A stretch of DNA of 64,000 nt from Cylicocyclus nassatus (taxonomy: Eukaryota > Nematoda > Chromadorea > Rhabditida > Strongylidae): NCBI GenBank assembly GCA_958299035.1, contig CATQJL010000326.1:5470232-5534231 (forward strand), written 5' to 3'. Of this stretch, positions 1-13,272 are shown one piece after another. Each line of letters begins with the position of its first letter. Positions within the stretch are counted from its first letter, which is position 1. The translations under genes were made by a program, and so were the position numbers. The notes beneath the pieces were generated by a model that was given only the letters and a program-made list of their open reading frames with translations, had not been told where the DNA came from and did not search any database.

Positions 1-1630
1 GAAACAGTAAAGATTTCGCTCTACAGAAAGAAAGCTGTGGAAAAAAGATGAAGCTTAAACAAAAGCTTACTCAAAATGTCAAATCTGCAAAAATAAAGAT
101 CTGCTTTTCGCAAGCTTAACAACAATGAATTCCGTTAACACAGAAATATGCAAACTGCTTTGAACCCCTTTTACTCTTAATTGTCATCATTGAGAATCTT
201 TACTTCGGGATGAGATATCCAAATTCAGATTTGTTGGCTTGATTTATTGTTTTGACCAAAATGTGTTGTCATATGTCCAATACATAGAATGAAATGTAAG
301 TCCCGCAGCAAAAATACAGAAAATTTGTTTGAAAACATTAAAATGATCTTTTTAAGGAGTACTTTACCATGTATCAAAGCTTGTGACTCATTCTAGATAT
401 TATAAGTTTTTTCGCGTTGAAAACAAAAAGTTGAACGAAAAAATTCGACTACCTTAGCTATTTGTAGAGGCGTCCGATCAACACGATTTTCTAAGCATGA
501 ATCAAGGCTAAACTAAAGTTAGAATGTAAATGTTTGGAACAGCATCGTCGTTTAAAATTGCATAATGTAAATAATTTGCTTCTTCTTAGAAGTATGAACT
601 ACTGTAGCCACACTATCTCAACAATGTCTTGAATCTCTAGAAATCGCGATTCAACTTCGTTTCGATTCATTTCAACATTTTACTTTGACATTATAGAATA
701 CCACTCGACAGAGCAAAGAAGAGTAATGGCGAAGCGAGTGCAATTTGACAGATCTATCCCTGGTGAATCGAAACTAGTAAGTGAGTCAAAGGTTGGGGAA
801 GAAGCACAAACACCGAATTCATTTACACTCACGAAGAGCTATGAAATACGATGAAAAAACTCGGTATCGAAAATACATTGCTATGAGGTGATAAACAAGC
901 TATCTCAGAATTCGAAAGTGAAGATCCACAAAGTGTGCTGTTGTGAATTTTTATATTTTCTCACTTTGCAGTTTCGATCTTTTTTGGAGGCATCTTTCAG
1001 TGCTTTTAGCACATCGAAATTACTTCTTCAAGGAGGTCAAAAGTCATGGTGAATCTCTACCCAAAATTATTTTTTTCACTACTTCGTACTTCTGCGAAGA
1101 TCCATTATTAGAAAAAGAAATATTCTTAACCAAGAGAATTCCAAGCGCGATCAAGACGCACTTTTGATTAATACCTGATAAGAAAGCGTATTTAATAATT
1201 AAAATAAGCGATTTAATTCAAAACCTGTTAAAATCTGTAAGCCGCACTTATAGCATAGAAAATCTTCTCTAGCGTATAATGCAAAACATGTCAGGTGTAA
1301 TAGATCACGTCCTGAACTTTGCTCTTTTTAGTTTTCAGCTAGCTGTACACATTCAAAAATTGATGGATGGGCGTGTATGCAGTGCAAATTGTGCAAAATT
1401 TAGGCTAAAAATTTACAAAATAAATTCAAAAGGCAAGGATTTTGGAGAAGCTTGGTTTCATGTTTGCTTATGAATAACAGCAGGTGGTCGCTGATTTCTA
1501 TGAGACAGAATTTTTGGTCCCCAGGTTTTCGGGAAAGTCCATAGAAGTTCCTACTCAATGCGCAAACGGATGCAAGAGTTCGCCGCCACCCATGATAGCC
1601 CAAGCATGTTTTGCTGAGTTATGACTTACA
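1..1630. other. AT-rich region without recognised gene
   Basis: AT-rich sequence with many stops on both strands. The short open frames here (60-75 codons) have no splice-site context, no recognisable motif and biased low-complexity composition. Nothing supportable was found. It is probably upstream or intergenic sequence of the channel locus that starts further right. Confidence 0.5.
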
Positions 1631-1639
1631 AACAGATTG

Positions 1640-2350
1640 TTAGTAAATCGTCAACAAATGTCGGATCGAATCGAATTGTTAGGAATTTGCCTAGGAAGCA
1701 TCAATATGATGACTGGTCTTCTTCCCTGGGGTCGTCATCGACTCTTTCATGAGCGCTTTTCCGGCATCTGCCAAGTGTTGCGCGTCTATCGAAGACAAAT
1801 CGCCGTCGTCAGCCGGAGCTAGGTGACCTCGGCTCGTTGGCTCCTTTAATTCTAGTACTTCTGCTTTCTGGATTTCTTCTTCTGACGTCAGCTACTCAGC
1901 TACTCCCCGTAGGATCGAGTAGAGCTGCAGACAAGAGTCATTTCCGACCCCCCAGGATCTGAGTGACAGCGGCGACACGAATGTGCCGACGCCTCTTCCG
2001 TGTCACATTTCCAGTTTATTGTATGTGTCCCAACGGCTGCGGCTTATGCTAATTCGGAGAGATATCCTTACGTGACCGAGCAGCTTCTATGGCTCAAAAC
2101 AACGACACAAAAAAGCCAAGCACTTTTTCCCGAACATCAATCAACCCACTTGAATCACAACTTACGAGACTGAGCACAATCGCGGCAGGACATGATGCGT
2201 GTGCTGGAGAGCTGCGTGCGGTCAAGATATTATGTGTTCTCAGAGATTTGGCCGATCGCCAGCTCTTTAATTGTAGCGCATTGTCCTCCGGCAGCCCCCG
2301 GCTCTCGTCTATTGGTTCGCTGAACTTGTCTTCGAAATCTAGCGCTCTTT
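1640..2350. other. GC-richer block, possible coding relic
   Basis: This block is visibly richer in G+C than its surroundings and carries open stretches on both strands. On the - strand, about 1880 down to 1690, a frame reads like protein: a Glu-rich start, an acidic stretch ADDGDLSSIDAQ, and then K/S/H-rich sequence. It is interrupted by a TAG upstream and has no convincing splice sites. On the + strand a frame starting at 2089 runs 87 codons. I do not recognise either product. A decayed gene or retroelement fragment is possible, as is a GC-rich regulatory block. No function is assigned. Confidence 0.25.
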
Positions 2351-2399
2351 AGCTCGTTTTCAAGCTCTTTAACCATCACAGTGCATTCAAATTCGAGTC

Positions 2400-5300
2400 G
2401 GCAATGTTTTGTATCAATTCTCTCAACAGAAACTATTGGGTTGTTACATAAGTTTTGTTACACTCAGTTAAAACCTTCATGACTTCCTCAGAAAATTTAT
2501 TCTTCATTTTCAAATTGTTTGGAATATTGTGGATTTACGATATATACACTAAAACCACAATTTTTGGATTTCTGAGTTTCGAATTATTCGGCATAATTCT
2601 TTGCCTTTTTGAAGGGCTTAAGCTTCCGATCTGCCTTGTGCCACTACTGAGGCTCTCGAAGGTCCATTAAAAATCTAAGAATATGAAAAAAGAAGAGCGG
2701 GAAAATTTTTTGAAAAATTCATTAATAGTGAAGGTTGATTGCATTCATTCACCGTAAGATAGCCCTCGATCTTTTTCCCATATACGCCAAATATGAAAGT
2801 TCGCTAAATTTTCCAGAGTTTTTCAAAGAAATACGAAGAAAGTGTAACAAAACTCATATAGCAAACTAAAATCTGAAAATTACAAGAATTTATTTTGATA
2901 TTTTTGACACTACGCAAAAATCTCCATCAATCCACCCCCTTCATTCGCTGATTTAATCATTTTTCTCGCCCTTCAAGGCGTGTCAACAGAGCCTTGAATG
3001 CCTAAACAACCAATCATATAGCCTTTATACAGTAGTTACTAGGGCATATGTAATAGTATAGCATGGTCATTGACTTCACTTTTCCCTTCGCTAAGCCTTT
3101 AAAGATTATCCAGCACAATGACGAGATAATACTCTCTGATTGTTGTTCATAAGCACATCTTTGAACAAATTTTGGACTGACCTAGAGACATCGTTGATTT
3201 TGGAATCGTTTTTCCAGATGCGAGAAACAATATCATGTGTACCAAATACGTTGACATTTTGGCTCAAAATTATGTTTTTATATAAACATGTTCATCAAGA
3301 AAGTTTTTTTATCGTTTGAAAGATCTTTTCTTCCACTTTCAAACGGCGTAAAACTTTTTGTTCAAATAAGAATTTTTTGGTGGTGAAATACTACACGATG
3401 CCATATATGCCTTTTTATTTCTCATAATCAAATTCCAAGTCAGTTTTTTCAATTTTCCCTCTAAACTTTCTGATGCAGTAATTTTCCATCTCAGAAGGCG
3501 TCAATCAAAGCTAATTTCGATTCAGCTTTTTCCTTTCAGCTCACAAATGAAAAAAAAAAGCAAAATGGAAGGAGAATGATCTGGAGATTTTTGAACTTTC
3601 AGAAAATGCTTGCTACTATGATTTAACTGTAATGCATTCGCCCTTATCGCTACGATGCTTTTCATAGAATACATTTTTTCTATTCAACTATTCGAGCTAA
3701 ATTTCGCACTTAGTGTGATTGCTGCCCCTCCTAATCCAAGAAACCTTTGCAGTTTTTTGGTTTTGCAATCAAGTAGGCGTCACTTTTCGGCTGCCATGAT
3801 TTATTCGTCCACATTTCATTGTTTTTAAGAACTTTTCTCTAGTTCCTCGTGTCAGCGCAATATTTCGATTTTTGCAGCAAGAATTCCTTATTCTAAGCTT
3901 CGTCTCTGCCAGAATTGGTGGTACCGCTTGTTTATTTAAAAAAAATTTTTTTAGAGCGTGATCTCCACCTCAACCTCGTACTTCTTTTTTTTTGATAATA
4001 GACAGTTTTCAAGCTTAGAATTGACGCATTCTAGCCATCCCTAAAAGCCCACAAACGTTTTCTCTCTACCATGACAATTTATCACTTTTAAGTTCAAATA
4101 TTTCCCTTTCACATACCGAGACAAAAACTTTATTTTCAGTAAAATTAATCCTGAAAATTTCTGGCCTCCTAAGCAGAGTTGACTTCTGATGGTTTCTTCG
4201 AAATGTCCGAATCTAGATTGCCAATGCTCGAAGTGCACGTTGCCCCCATTTGTCTCGCTTTTCGAAGCTTCTACGAAATGCTTTCCACCCCCAGAGCAGA
4301 AGAAAATGCCAAACATAAAGTTTACTCAAGGCTTCTATAATGTTTTTAGCGCTTGGCATCTTTTCATCGTACGAAATCCATATCCTAGCAATTTCATTCA
4401 TTGTGATTGGGGCATACTAATGGTGTTCCATCACGTCAGCTTTAGGAGGGGGTGCTTTATAAGATAGGAATCGGGGAAAAGAACTTTTTGGTGCACCTTA
4501 GATGATTTGGCTTTTTATGGTATAGCTAAATTTCTAATTCTACCAATCAGTCGAAGCTGTCGTATATTTCTATTAAAAAGGCACTCCAGAACATCCTATT
4601 TGCATAAAAGAATAGATCTCAATATAGCAAAATTTTCCTCCTTATTTCGCAATTTAGATGAGAAAATCTCTTTGCTATTTTTTCAATTCTGTGGTCATTT
4701 TGTCTTTGAAAATCTTTTATTTCATCGATCATGTGCACTTTTTAATGGAATTTCAACAGATCAGCTAGAGCAGAATATCCTAAAGAAGTGTCAAACAGAA
4801 GTTATTCACTTAGGCTTAAAAAATTAAATTCTTGTCGATTCTGCATATCGCCATAAAATATTTTTTGTAAGCTCAATTTTTCTACAAACTATCAGTCATG
4901 CGCAGTAAGCAAGTTTTTATGTCTAAGCCCATGTAGCAACGCTCTTTGAGGCTGATAATTTATAGACACAAAGCTGGGGAACTTTTTTTTTCTGCTGCTG
5001 AGGGTGGGAAAAAGAAATACTGGGCTTTGAAGTGGAGATTAATGAAGTGCACTGTGTTGCATAAGTTTGAGAATGGGTATTGGTTCACTATTTATGGAGG
5101 TAGCGCGAATTTTTGTGGCGGAAAAAAGTTGCAGCAATTTTTAACTCTATTTACATCATTTTAGTCTCGATAAAGCTGTTTTGGAGCTGGTTGACCTACC
5201 AAGAAATTTTATATTACCAAGAACCCTCCAGGTTTCTTATTCTTCAATTTCCTCTGAATTGATCTGCGTTGGAGCTTCTTTGATTGTGAGAGGGACGCTC

Positions 5301-5410
5301 AATGTGGTGGGCATCGAGCCAGAGCCGTGATTTTGAAAAACTCCTTTCCGCCTCCCATTCCGCATCACTGTCCACGCTTTTCCGCCTGATACCCACATTT
5401 TCTTCTCTTC
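2400..5410. other. Non-coding AT-rich stretch
   Basis: No exon with usable splice sites and no clear repeat was seen. There are poly(A)/poly(T) runs and short chance open frames. A + strand frame at 4189-4467 is cysteine- and proline-containing and overlaps a - strand frame of similar length, but neither has supporting splice signals. Confidence 0.4.
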
Positions 5411-5411
5411 G

Positions 5412-5422
5412 ACACTTTCAGG
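5412..5422 (+). promoter_or_regulatory. Possible trans-splice (SL) acceptor before the long channel isoform
   Basis: A pyrimidine-rich tract ending ACTTTCAG lies 26 bases before the ATG at 5448. In nematodes, spliced-leader acceptors commonly sit this close to the start codon. The frame stays open upstream of the acceptor to a TGA near 5332, so the site could equally be an ordinary 3' splice site for a further upstream exon. Confidence 0.4.
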
Positions 5423-5447
5423 CAAACCAGAAGTAGATCGGGAGCAG

Positions 5448-5645
5448 ATGGTATTGCCAGTAGGAGCTCCCAACAATCTCCTAAGCCAACGGCCTACGAC
5501 ACTTAGACCGAAGGCTGTAACTCCGAGTGCACAGACCGGAGCTGTACTGCCGGCTCCGTTTGTCGTCCAACATGTTGCACAGAATCAGCACACAGAAGTG
5601 CAACTCGGACTCGCACCTACTGGTGGTGGCGGATTTTTTGCGTCG
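5448..5645 (+). CDS. unc-58: K2P channel, long isoform exon 1 (N-terminal)
   Basis: Sixty-six codons from ATG to a donor GTATGA at 5646, ending in phase 0. The peptide starts MVLPVGAPNN and is rich in Pro, Gln, Val and Gly (ends GLAPTGGGGFFAS), so it is an unstructured cytoplasmic N-terminus with no membrane segment. It joins in phase to the exon at 11481, which joins the exon at 12709, which ends in phase 1 with G and therefore fits the constant acceptor at 41606. I assign it to the channel only by this chain of phases and by strand; no family motif lies in it. A - strand frame overlaps it (5237-5476) but lacks a good acceptor. Intron 1 would be 5.8 kb. Confidence 0.5.
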
Positions 5646-8600
5646 GTATGAAAAGGCCCTTTCATCGTTCTGTTTTTCTGTATCGGTCGAGCGTTTGTTG
5701 AAATCCCAAAGAAAGACCTGTCTATTGACATTCTAAGCTTCCAGGCTATAAAATTTTAACTATTTTCCTCCAGAGACTTCCTAATTGAAAGTTTACAAAC
5801 AAAATTTATAATTTTCTGATTCTGCTGCGGTTACTAGAAATTTCATGTTGCACTTATCTGTGATCGTTAAAAATACTAATTTATTGATTCCAAAGAAATG
5901 TCATACCGAAATCATTGGTCTACAATTGATATTGTCAAATGAACATATTGAGTATTTGAATTTGTTAACATGTTTAGTGCATCAATTATTTTACTCTAGT
6001 TTTTTAAAGTTATTCATACGAAAATTTGTGAATTATACTTGATTTTATTCTGTCGCTATCTTTCTTCTCATCACACCTCTGCGATTCCAGTCGCAATTTG
6101 GCAAGTGCCACTCGTTTATAACTCATTGTAGGCACAGTTCGAGTACACAGAACGTAACGCTTTTGTATCACTTTACAAAATCTTTGCATTTGAAACTCGC
6201 GCGTATTGAATTTAGTGACCTCTGGCAAATAGCCAAATCACGTTGTGTCGGCGCACTAGGTATACCCACAGGGTTTTTTTGCATTTTCAAAATCAAGCTT
6301 TTGCTCCATTATGAAAATACATAGCGCAAGTTTACTATCCATATTCGGTCGTTATATAATTTTTCATAATCCAATTCAAGCATTTCTTTGTCGCTATCTT
6401 TTGAGGTCCCCGTGATTGCGAGTCAAGTAGTACGCGCTTGTCTGAACAGTCATGAAATCGCTCTGAGCCAACTTCTCATCTATGTTTTAAAAGACTTTTT
6501 CATATGAAATTTCTTTTCAGCTCTTTACAAATTGAGCCGCCTCTCAATTCCATTAACAAAGGATTAACCGCGAGTCTTACTTGTGCGCAAAACTGCAGAA
6601 CCTATGCCGCAAGAGCAGAGAGCTGATAGGGGCAGAAGAGGTTCATCAAAAACTCAGCGTGTTTTCCTTTCCCCCTCAAAAATAATTTTATGTTTCAAAA
6701 AGCGAAAAGCGACTTGAATTGGAAGTGGCAAAGGAGAAGGAAAAACATCAATTTTAGTGTTTTATAGAACTTTATTAGAATGGAATTTGTTTGCTTATCA
6801 TCTAATAGCAATGTACAAAATAGCCAAGCTAATAGTTCCTAGAATAAAAAGCGCGGATCATTTGAGCAAACTAGGAAACGCTAAGACATTAATCTTCGAG
6901 TCCTCTGAAAATCCATTTTCATAATTTGGGGAGACATAGGAATTACTGCAAGCCAATCAAAATATTATGCATAAAATCACGATGCTAAGTCTATGGGATG
7001 AACTAAATGAACTTCAGAATCAAATTATTCACCTTCCTTTCTATGCCTAACCATCCCAAGTAGTTAGATATGTAATCACATAATACATGAATTTTTTTTG
7101 GATTTTATGGGATCAAACGAAAATAAGTAAGCTGTTCGGACTAATACCTTATAATAAAAGTGCACATTGCTGCTAAAGCGAAATTCTTCAAATAACAGCA
7201 CCAACATAAGTCCTGCAAAAAAATAACAATTACTGATTCTTTGTTTGTAGACTAGAGCGCATAGTGTGTGAATAGATAATTTGTTCAGTGGGCGTGAGCT
7301 AACGATTCTTCACGAACTCAGTAAAAATTCAAAGTCAAATATTTTTTGGAGCTATACTACTGTCGAAAAATTGCCTGCGTAAATATAGCAAATATAGTGT
7401 GCTTGCAAAATTTGATGATTATTTAGAGATTCAACATTTTTCTTTGTTGATCAGAAGGCAGAATTTGTTAGAAACTACTGTTGGATAAAAATCAGTACAA
7501 TTAAGTATTTTTCACTTTCTTACACATTCTTTACTTGGATTACTTCGGAAATTACACTATTTTTTATCGGCTATGTCAGTTGATTAAGTCATGATTATAC
7601 AGTTGACAAAAATCATCTAAAGTTTTTACCACTACACTTACTATCAACTATGTTCAATCGAAACACCTATAAGTCATCTCAAATTTCATGCTTAGTCTTG
7701 TCCCTGCAGTGATATACTGTTTGAGTCATTACAACAATATTATTGCAAACTTATTTGTTAGCTACACTATGTCCCAAATATTTCTAGTAATTCTATAAAT
7801 ACTCCTGCTAGATTTACATTTCAAGCGACTAAAGTGACTTGCACGCACTGCGCAAATTTGCTCATGAAAATTCAGCGAGCTGTAAAAATTTCGCTTCAAT
7901 ATGCTTCACTTCGACAATTGTCAAAAGTTTTGATTCATGCCACTCTTCTCCCATATAGCTGACCTGTCCCTATTCTTTATCTGAAAATACACGATCCTCA
8001 ACGCAGATCTCCGACTAGACAACAATAAAATTTTGAAGTTTAACATTCTTATACTTTGGTGTATGCAAACGACTGTTTTGATTCCCATATTTCCAAATCT
8101 AATAGGTATGTTATTTTTGATTTGTAGCTGTCATTAATAGTTATGGCATATATTGAGGAGACTTGTAGCTAGTGTATGTTGATCGTGTATGACTGGAATT
8201 TCTCGGAAAAAAGATGTGTGGTCCTTTTCGTGATTCCGGATTCATTATTTGATTTTGATTGGAAGTTTTACATGACAAATTTGCACGATAAATCTGTTCC
8301 TTAAGAATGACCTAAAATTTGATTTGCTACCCACATTCTATGTTCGAAAAAGTAATTGTTAACTTCTGTAGGTTCCTGACAATTTTGCATGCAAAAAAGT
8401 TTGATTTTTCATAAAATGCGACCCAATGCATTCGTTTGCGCAGGGAATTGTTCTCGGCTGAAAGGCTAAATGCTGAAAAAGAGAGAGGAAGACGAATAAT
8501 ACGGGCATTCCTAAGAGACACTCATCTTGCACTGGGTGGGAAATAGCTGGAGGTCAAGTACTATACAAAATCTCTAAAATGTCGATATTGAGTGGATTTA

Positions 8601-11480
8601 TTCGTGCTTACATCAGCACCGTGAAAATGTAATTAATTTTTTTTTACATATATTGGGGAGTTTTGTGGAGTTAGTCATTTTGCAGGTTTTTTTATTTTTG
8701 TTACTTCGAAATATCTAACTAATTGTAAGTTCACTGTAATCCTATCGTTTCGGACAATAGTGCCGAACATTTTGCCAAGTTTTTCTTTCATAAATTTTCT
8801 ACTTGTGTATTAGCTCAGAATGTTACTCAAAAAAGATGCCGATTGGACGTATTTACTATGAAATGTTGTAAATTTCAAATTTTTATTTTATTTTTCAATA
8901 TTGTTTGAAATAAAATCTATAATGCTGTTACGATAAAATACTGCGTATATCGTATAATGAAGAAGTGATATACAGATTGAAACGCTGCTCCGAGCATTTT
9001 CAAATGAATATTTCGAAATTTTTGGTGCTAGACTCATACTTTAACCCAATAATTGACATTTGTCGATGTTTTACAATTTTTGTTTACTTCAGCAGTAGCT
9101 GCAGGCTCAGTTTATGCGGGTAAGGATTCTTATAATTCAAATCATTTTTTACAACCTGCATTCTCTGCTTAGAGATAATTTTTAATTTTTCTTTTTTCAA
9201 AAGTTTTTTTATTTTTCTAATTTTCTGTGCTCATTACACTTTCAGTAAGAGTACAAACCGTTATTGTTAGCACCAGATTCAAATTTGAAAACCTAGGCAA
9301 ATACCAAAGCTCTTTGGACTCAATGTGACTCGAGTTTTCTGACAATATTTACATTGGTGCTGCAGTATTTTGTTCAAGCCCATAATAACATCCATTACTT
9401 TTATTGATGGACTAATGTGCTAAATCCAAACAAAGAAGACATGTCCACATTTCTCGAAACCACGTCCGTACCTACTAAAACTCAAGAACTTCTAAGTCTG
9501 TATTTCCGAGTGTAGATTCAAAATATCCAATTCTTCTTATCTATGAAAATCTCTCACAGCAGTAGCTCTGTTCTAAACTACTTATCCGTAAGTTATTTAT
9601 GCTATAAAACACATACGTAAACATTGTGTAAAATTGGAGCATGAACTTGAACAAACTGCCATTATGGTTGCTCAAAAGCGCATACCTTATTCATGCACTT
9701 TCCAACTTTTGGAAGTCATTGGGTGCCTAGAATGGATGGGGCAAAAAGTTGTCTTTTTTGGAAAAGACGAAAGTTTTGCCTGGGTTTTCTCACAAGAGAT
9801 TGTTTCGCTTTACATTGGGCAGTTTTCGCCTCAAAATTTCGTCTCAAATTGCTCTGCTAAACATGAAACTTTTTAGCTGATTTTTTGCATATTCCATTCT
9901 CATCCGAAAGTAATAACAAGTGAATAAAAAGTATTAAAATTTTGCTGTGGTCAACAGACCGAAAGTAAATCTCATATGAATGGCTGACGACAAATTGTGA
10001 TTTTATTTAATTCTTTTGATTCATTCACTCATGATAAAGAACGAAAGTGGTTAGCTCAAACAAAAAAAAATCACAAACCGAAACGAACAAACGCCAAGCA
10101 CTGCATTTCCCAAATAATCAAACTTATTTTTTATTTTCAAAGCTTGACTTTTTTAAGGACTAAAAAAATAAACGCGGCAATCAAAAGGGTCCACTATTTT
10201 CTCATTTTCCCGCTCCAGTTCATGGCTCGGCAGGCCCTGGCACCAGTGAAATCTCAAAATGAGGTCCCCCTTGACTTATCCAAAATTACGAAGTCCCCTT
10301 TGAGCCTAAACCCTAACAAACCCTAAAAAAGGAAACTTCGACTAAAAAAACTCAAACAAAATCTGTGTGTCTTTTTGGCCTCGAAAACGATATTCAGCTT
10401 GACCCTGTACCAGCTGGGCCGAGCGCTGATCCAGTTTTAACAACTACATAAAAATTCGGGCCTGTCTAAGTTTTTGATAAACTTTTAGAATGAGCTCGAG
10501 ACCCAACAATGCGTCTATGGTCAATAATAATCTCTATCATATTTCGTTAATTACTCATTATACTTGAGAGTATATAATCTACTATCGGCACTCCACATCC
10601 TATTTATTTAGCGTTGTTGTTTTGCGTAAATTCATTAGATACGCGGAGCAAACGCGATTTGCGCCTTCGTCTTCTTCGCGGCTCGGCTTCTTCTCTTATG
10701 AGCCATTCAGCACCACTTACTGCCAATAGTTTACTATTATTTGGTAAGTGCAATACTCCTAGTTAGCCTGGCTGAGATTATGGTTTTTTTCTGTTTACTT
10801 TGAAGTGAAGCTGTGAAAGTATTGTGTCTAGTGTGCTTTGACTTGCAACAGGCGGAAAACTTTCGACATAGCCATGTCCGCCCACAAAAACAAACAGAAT
10901 TAACGCTCTCATCCATGTATATATAAACTAAATCATTGCTCTCACTTATGCTCCTATTCGCCACAAAACCTTTTTCAAAGAAAAAGTATTCGGAATCCTA
11001 AGTGACATTAAAGTGTAATTTGAACCCTTTCAGTCTGCACCCATCAATTTTTTCAAAATCTAATCCAATGTCTGCTCCTTAATCAATTCTACTTTTCGGC
11101 TATCTTCCCATCGTACAATTTATTCCTTTTTTACATTTAAAGAGTGCAAAAGAATAATCCCAATTACTTATGTAGTAATAAGGACTATGAAACTGTATAG
11201 TTGATCCTATTGCCAAACCAGTTAGAGACTTATGAAGATTTATAGCGTTATTACCTAAAAAAAACATCGGTGCCTTGAACTTTTGGTGAATCAGAAAGAG
11301 AAATGGATGCTTTGTGGTTTGTATGTTTCTTTTTTCTTCAAATAAAGATATTTATGCCTTGCTCAGAAAGAGAAATACGGCTATAAATTTAGGCACTCTG
11401 AAACCTTAGTCAAACGTTCTATAGTTTAACCTCTGGTGAATACGTTTCAAATTTTTAAAAAATAATTTTCTCATATTTAG
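5646..11480 (+). other. Putative long intron of the channel gene
   Basis: Between the donor at 5646 and the acceptor at 11480 there is AT-rich sequence with no further exon that I can support. It contains one copy of the GGCTCGGCA-ended dispersed element at 10221-10430. Open frames at 9634 and 9997 look like chance frames; the second runs into the repeat. Confidence 0.35.
10221..10430. mobile_element. Non-autonomous element, GGCTCGGCA terminal-repeat family
   Basis: The left end reads GGCTCGGCAGG and the right end CTGGGCCGAGC, an imperfect terminal inverted repeat. The interior has CCTAAACCCTAA and GATATTCAGCTTGACC, also found in the copy at 46072-46253 (GATATTCAGCTTAACC). This marks a dispersed family of about 160-210 bp. 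No protein is encoded. Confidence 0.65.
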
Positions 11481-11573
11481 GGTCTGCTGCGAACCAGGCA
11501 GACACGGCCTCGTGCTCTTTCTATGATGCCTCTGACAAGATCTGCCAGCCAGGATGAGATCGGTTATGAAAAG
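11481..11573 (+). CDS. unc-58: K2P channel, long isoform exon 2
   Basis: This exon has 31 codons, phase 0 at both ends, with acceptor CATATTTAG and donor GTAGTA. The peptide begins GLLRTRQTRPRALS and contains PLTRSASQDE, a basic stretch followed by an R-S-A-S site of the kind basophilic kinases use. It is GC-richer than its flanks, as coding exons here are. It fits between the exon at 5448 and the exon at 12709, giving a cytoplasmic N-terminal extension of the channel. Assignment rests on phase and strand. Confidence 0.55.
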
Positions 11574-12559
11574 GTAGTAATTTTGAAAATTTATTCTTAC
11601 TTTGTTCACTTCACTATTTTATTTGTGCTCCTCACCGCCTTTTCTTCCGGGTTTGATTTTTTGCAAAACTTTTTGTTCCATTCTACAAGCATTGTTTTTG
11701 TTGAAGCTAATCGCACAAACGCTGAAAAAAATTCTTAATTTTCCTTTGGCATAATTGGCTTTTTATGCTTTTCTATGACAAAAATTCCCACAATTACGAC
11801 ACTATGTACTTACCAGAAAATGTTGATATTCTGATATCTGTTCACTTTTCAATCGTATTGGCTCTTGTTCGAAATAGTCTCAATTGTACGACTTAATTGC
11901 ATTGGTATAACATACTGAGCCCAAGTTTAGATCACAAGGAACTGTATCTGATGCTTTTTTTGAGTTTTTAAAATATGCTGTGGCACACTCTTAAGGTCTG
12001 GCCTAACACTTGATATTTGAGTTTCAAAAACTCAGTGCTTTGTCGATCTTGAAACTGGAAACGAGCAAGAAAACCTTTTATTCTCTTAGTAGTTGAAGTC
12101 GTCTAAATTTACATTATACTCCAAAAACAATTCTGTGTCAACCTTACCACTGTTAACATTGCCACTGGAAGCTTGCAGGAGCATCTTTTGTCTTCTAAAT
12201 GCCTAAGGTAATTTGAATTTGCTTTGTACTATCTTAAAAGGTACTAGTTACAAGATTAGGTTCGCGGTTTTTTGTATAGAAAAATTCTTGGCACGAAGCT
12301 GTCAAACACACATTTTTTTAACCTTACTAAGGGTAAATGTGTTTTGAGTGGAATGGGAGCTACGCTTTTGTTGAATTTTTGTAGAAATATTTCATTATGC
12401 GCTATAACTGTAGAAAAAATATATAGAACCCCAGAGGAGTTCTACAAATAAAAGGAAATCATGAGCTAGTACTAGTAAAAGACAAAAATACTTTTGCTAC
12501 GTTTTTACTCCTAGTACGTTTCTTTCTTTCCCTTGGACGAAGTATGACTTGACTTCTAA

Positions 12560-12590
12560 TTCATCCCCGGAACTCCGCAGTAAGGAAGGA
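12560..12590. repeat. Short dispersed hairpin motif GGAACTCCGCAGTAAGG
   Basis: GGAACTCC[G/T]CAGTAAGGAAG occurs here and at about 42422; a variant, GGGGCTCCTCAGTGAGGA, is at about 37222. The two better copies share at least 20 bases, and the variant has hairpin symmetry around CTCAGTGAG. Function unknown. Confidence 0.45.
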
Positions 12591-12708
12591 AGACTTAGTA
12601 CCAAGTAAAAAGTTGAAAATTAGTAATTTTTGTTTAAATTGTCCACCCGAATTTTGTATAACGTGTACTTCACATAATGTTTTTCATGCGAATTGTTCTC
12701 CAATTTAG

Positions 12709-12820
12709 GCGCCTCTTCTTTCGTCAAGATCAAAGCAATCTAGCAGTCGTCAGAGTCGACACAAGTACTATCCTTTATCACAAGAGGAAACATTGGAACT
12801 TTTGTATCTTCTCAACCAGG
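12709..12820 (+). CDS. unc-58: K2P channel, long isoform exon 3
   Basis: Acceptor CAATTTAG at 12708, then 37 codons and a final G before donor GTGAGT, so phase 0 in and phase 1 out. The peptide is APLLSSRSKQSSSRQSRHKY followed by PLSQEETLELLYLLNQ: a Ser/Arg-rich, probably phosphorylated segment and a short leucine-rich helix. An in-frame TAG immediately precedes it, so it must be entered by splicing. Its phase-1 exit with G matches the constant exon at 41606. The intron to 41606 would be about 28.8 kb, bridging all of the alternative first exons. Confidence 0.6.
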
Positions 12821-13272
12821 GTGAGTACTTTTCTTGGTTTTCGTTATTTCAAAATGCAGATTGTACCCTATATTTCGTAACATATTGTTGTGGCATTTTC
12901 ACAGCTATGAGATGGTACTTCGTTTCCAAGGCCAGTAAAACCTTAGTAGACGTTAGTAGCCGTATTTGCGTAATTTTTTTGAAGTTTGAACGGCGGAAGA
13001 GACTTATGCTAATTCTTCGGACGGAATAATTATCAATGGAATTTGACGTATGTCGAATACAAGGCATTTGGAGAATTCGCGGCGTTTGCGGGATTTGCGG
13101 AATTTGGCCATAGCTTCTTGTAGAGCAGATATGTTTGAAAGTTGCAAGGAGATGTATAGTCAGCTCGATAAAGCGGATTTTCTGATGTAGTTACCGTAAT
13201 CACGGAATACGGCAAGCGATACAGTAGGCATCTGTCGGGGGTGGAGTACTGACAAATTTATATACCATTATA

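Noticed and set aside
5237..5476. A - strand open frame ending ..TQINSEEIEE
   Set aside because: It looks protein-like, but no pyrimidine-rich acceptor precedes it, whereas the overlapping + strand exon has both a good acceptor and a good donor and fits the phase of the next exon.
10290..10330. CCTAAACCCTAA words resembling telomere repeats
   Set aside because: Nematode telomeres are TTAGGC. The same words occur at the same place in another copy of the element (46125), so they belong to the repeat.
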